Origin: Candidatus Omnitrophota bacterium
Lineage (GTDB): Bacteria; Omnitrophota; Gorgyraeia; Gygaellales; Profunditerraquicolaceae
Assembly (NCBI GenBank): GCA_011620275.1
Contig: WOZK01000006.1
Span: 1 to 43,082 of the forward strand
DNA: 43,082 bases
Reading direction: 5' to 3'
Position numbers and translations under genes: made by a program. This document shows, piece after piece, positions 41,174 to 43,082 of the stretch; position 1 is the first letter of the stretch; the number at the start of each line of letters is the position of its first letter. The notes beneath the pieces were generated by a model, which ran no database searches, was not told the origin of the DNA, and saw only the letters and a list, made by a program, of their open reading frames with translations.

Positions 41174-42426
41174 AGATATCCTGTTACGTTCCCCTGTATA
41201 ATAATGCCGATACGATAGCCTATTGTCTGGATTCGCTGCTGAGGCAGTCTTTGGCTCCAGAAGAGATCCTGGTAGTGGACGACGCCTCTTCAGATCAAAG
41301 CCCGCAGATCGCGGCGCGGTATCCGGTGAGATTGATCAGACATCCCGGCAATCGGGGACTGGCAGCGGCCAGGAACACTGCCCTTAAAAACATAAGCGGA
41401 GAATTTGTCGCTTCCATAGATGCCGATTGCACGGCAGATCCCGGATGGCTTGAGTCTCTCGCCGGCGCGCTGTCATCTTCGCCGCGCGCGGCCGGGGCCG
41501 GCGGGCGGGTCATGGAAACCCAGGCTTCTTCGGTTTTCGACCTGTGGCGGGCCGCGCATATGCGCCAGTTCTGGCAGGAAAACGAAACAAACCCGGTTTT
41601 TCTTTTCGGGGCCAATACTCTTTTCCGCTCCGACAACCTGCGGATGATAGGCCTGTACGACGAATCTCTCGGGAACAACGCCGAGGATGTGGATATCTGC
41701 TGCAGGCTGAAAGTCTCGGGAAGCGGCCTGGTCTATTGTCATAACGCCGTAGTGTATCATCAAAAAAAAGACAGCCGGAGGTCGTTGTTCAACAGCCACT
41801 GGAACTGGCACATGTCATATTACGAGAAAACAGGGTGGTTCCGGAATGATTTCAGCGCCAAGATAAAGGAAAACCTTGGGATGGCCAATCGTTATCTCGA
41901 GGAAGACATCGCCGCCGGCCGGCATCAATTGTTATATCTGGATTTCCTGCTCGGGATGTTTTATTTTTTTAAAGACTTTCTTTATATTAAGGGCAGTTAT
42001 ATTAATCCTTCCCCTGCGGTATTATGGGCCGCATTGGCCGATCTGAGACTGAATGAAGCATTTTCCCGCGGGAACAACCGGGTTTTCCGTTTCGATTGCG
42101 GGGAAGCCGGATACGCCGCCGACTTCCTGGCAGCAGCTTTGTCGATCGGAGGAGAGATCAAGCGTAAATTTCCGAATAAAAATTTCCTGGCACGCATATA
42201 CGGCAATCTGCTGGAAGCCGTCTACGGCATAGAAGACAGGCAATTGTCAGGAATGATGGAGGCGCTCTCGTCCATCAACTGGGACTGGTTGACAGACGGT
42301 AATTATCCCCTCTCGGGAGAGGCGCTGCTGCCCGCCTTTAAGGAGGGGTTGTCTTCCTGGCTGGATATCCTGGTTACCAGGTCCGGAGATACCCCGACTT
42401 GGATAGAATTGGCTTCCAGAGAATAG
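41170..42426 (+). CDS. GT2-family glycosyltransferase closing the radical SAM array
   Basis: The 418-residue protein begins ISCYVPLYNNADTIAYCLDSLLRQ, has LVVDDASSDQS, RGLAAARNTALKN, the DxD site IDADC (Asp84-Asp86) and a late NNAEDVDICCRL acceptor block. A C-terminal helical part of about 190 residues has no match I recognise. ATG 41170 was chosen since the frame from 40885 runs through the previous gene. With the GT2-radical SAM fusion at the other end, the array starts and ends with GT2 domains. Confidence 0.87.
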   Translation: MKISCYVPLYNNADTIAYCLDSLLRQSLAPEEILVVDDASSDQSPQIAARYPVRLIRHPGNRGLAAARNTALKNISGEFVASIDADCTADPGWLESLAGALSSSPRAAGAGGRVMETQASSVFDLWRAAHMRQFWQENETNPVFLFGANTLFRSDNLRMIGLYDESLGNNAEDVDICCRLKVSGSGLVYCHNAVVYHQKKDSRRSLFNSHWNWHMSYYEKTGWFRNDFSAKIKENLGMANRYLEEDIAAGRHQLLYLDFLLGMFYFFKDFLYIKGSYINPSPAVLWAALADLRLNEAFSRGNNRVFRFDCGEAGYAADFLAAALSIGGEIKRKFPNKNFLARIYGNLLEAVYGIEDRQLSGMMEALSSINWDWLTDGNYPLSGEALLPAFKEGLSSWLDILVTRSGDTPTWIELASRE

Positions 42427-42502
42427 GCGTCCAGATATTGAGGGAAGAGATACTGCTTTTTGTAACGCAGCTTCAGAGTTTACCGTATTGAAAGGAGACA
42501 AG

Positions 42503-43082
42503 ATGTCGAGAAAGAAGATTCCGGTTGCAAGGATCCTGATATTTTTTTCCTGGGCCGTCCCGTTGCTTACGGCCGCCGCCGCGTCCGCGGTTTTATTCCT
42601 GCAGGATAAACCGTTGTTCATCTCGGGGATATTTTTACTGCTGGCGGCAAGTTTGATTCCTGCTGTTTTACTGCGCATGTGCGCCAATCTCACGCAGATG
42701 GTCTTCGAGATGCAGAATATCCTGCAGTATACTTACAAAGAGCACTCGCAGGCGCTTTCTTCGCTTGCGGCAAACGTGCAAAGTATGCGCAAGGAGGACA
42801 TTGCTGTCTTGATAAGGGAGATAAACGCGCGGCTGCTTGCCGGGAGTTCCGAGGCGGCCGAGGGAGTTTCGGAGATGACAGGGCTCCTTTCCAGGATAGC
42901 GGAAGGACTAGACTCCTTGCCGGGCAAGATAGGGCCGCACCACGAAGAAGATATGCTTATGATCATGAGAGAGCTGAACGCGAGGATCCTTTCCGGGAAT
43001 GTGGAGATCGTAGAGGCTGTAAGCGCTTTGCCGGGCAAGATAGGGCCGCACCACGAAGAAGATATGCTTATGATCATGAGAG
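42503..43082 (+). CDS. Two-TM protein with 37-residue tandem repeats (3' end outside window)
   Basis: AAAGGAGA precedes ATG 42503. The visible 193 residues hold two membrane helices (about 11-33 and 38-58), then a helical region with repeats. EDIAVLIREINARLLAG (98-114) and EDMLMIMRELNARILSG (149-165) align, and LPGKIGPHHEEDMLMIMR occurs twice, 37 residues apart. The frame is open at the window end, so the gene is partial and more repeats may follow. No family is recognised. A structural or scaffold role at the membrane is possible. Confidence 0.82.
   Translation, partial: MSRKKIPVARILIFFSWAVPLLTAAAASAVLFLQDKPLFISGIFLLLAASLIPAVLLRMCANLTQMVFEMQNILQYTYKEHSQALSSLAANVQSMRKEDIAVLIREINARLLAGSSEAAEGVSEMTGLLSRIAEGLDSLPGKIGPHHEEDMLMIMRELNARILSGNVEIVEAVSALPGKIGPHHEEDMLMIMR
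42917..43082 (+). repeat. 111-bp direct repeat in the last gene
   Basis: The 55 bases at 42917-42971 recur exactly at 43028-43082, the window edge. The period is 111 bases (37 codons), so the reading frame is kept. Exact DNA identity, not just protein identity, points to recent expansion or exchange. The array may continue beyond the window. Confidence 0.9.

Overview
The window is a dense bacterial segment of moderately high G+C in which every supported gene lies on the + strand. Shine-Dalgarno sites are canonical (for example AGGAGG before the carB half), and start/stop overlaps of 4 to 23 bases are common. A seven-gene bacterial V/A-type ATPase operon with a DUF2764 gene, a lipoprotein, periplasmic hydrolases and a polysaccharide ABC exporter suggest a Gram-negative, probably anaerobic bacterium of a PVC-like or candidate phylum (Omnitrophota would fit). 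That placement is inference; no rRNA or marker phylogeny is available here.

Region 1 (84-3090) holds a LOG-like nucleotide-binding protein, the C-terminal half of carbamoyl-phosphate synthase large subunit as a gene of its own, and mutM. Region 2 (3093-13440) holds a membrane methyltransferase of the ICMT type, pyrK-pyrD-pyrF, and the ATPase genes E-DUF2764-A-B-D-I-K. In the genes I sampled, this block avoids the ATA isoleucine codon that is common on both sides. It ends at tRNA-Val, a perfect 28-bp palindrome and tRNA-Asp. The proteolipid carries the residues that bind Na+ in Enterococcus hirae NtpK.

Region 3 (13812-24032) is mixed: a MetRS-beta-like tRNA-binding protein, a YkgJ-like cysteine-cluster protein, a DUF2156 protein, a DUF3857/transglutaminase lipoprotein, and a PilZ-TM-coiled-coil-glycosidase fusion. 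After these come a 40-bp tandem repeat, an endonuclease III-like glycosylase, an FmdB-like zinc ribbon, an M20 peptidase, a PAC2 protein and a UPF0280 protein.

Region 4 (24037-43082) is a surface-glycan locus. It begins with a GT4 glycosyltransferase, a WecA/MraY-like phosphosugar transferase, an FAD protein related to amine oxidases and UDP-galactopyranose mutase, and an ABC-2 permease. Next come a Wzt-like ATPase with a 660-residue triplicated C-terminal extension and a secreted GH44-like hydrolase. It then becomes unusual: a GT2-radical SAM fusion, a promoter with a short leader reading frame, a B12-type radical SAM protein, four related radical SAM proteins with a shared C-terminal cysteine cluster, and a second GT2. 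The last gene, cut by the window end, encodes a two-TM protein with near-identical 37-residue repeats.

The most likely undescribed system is the 33094-42426 array: six radical SAM domains bracketed by two GT2 domains and coupled to a glycan exporter. I read it as a pathway that modifies a glycan, glycolipid or glycopeptide for the cell surface. The substrate is unknown.
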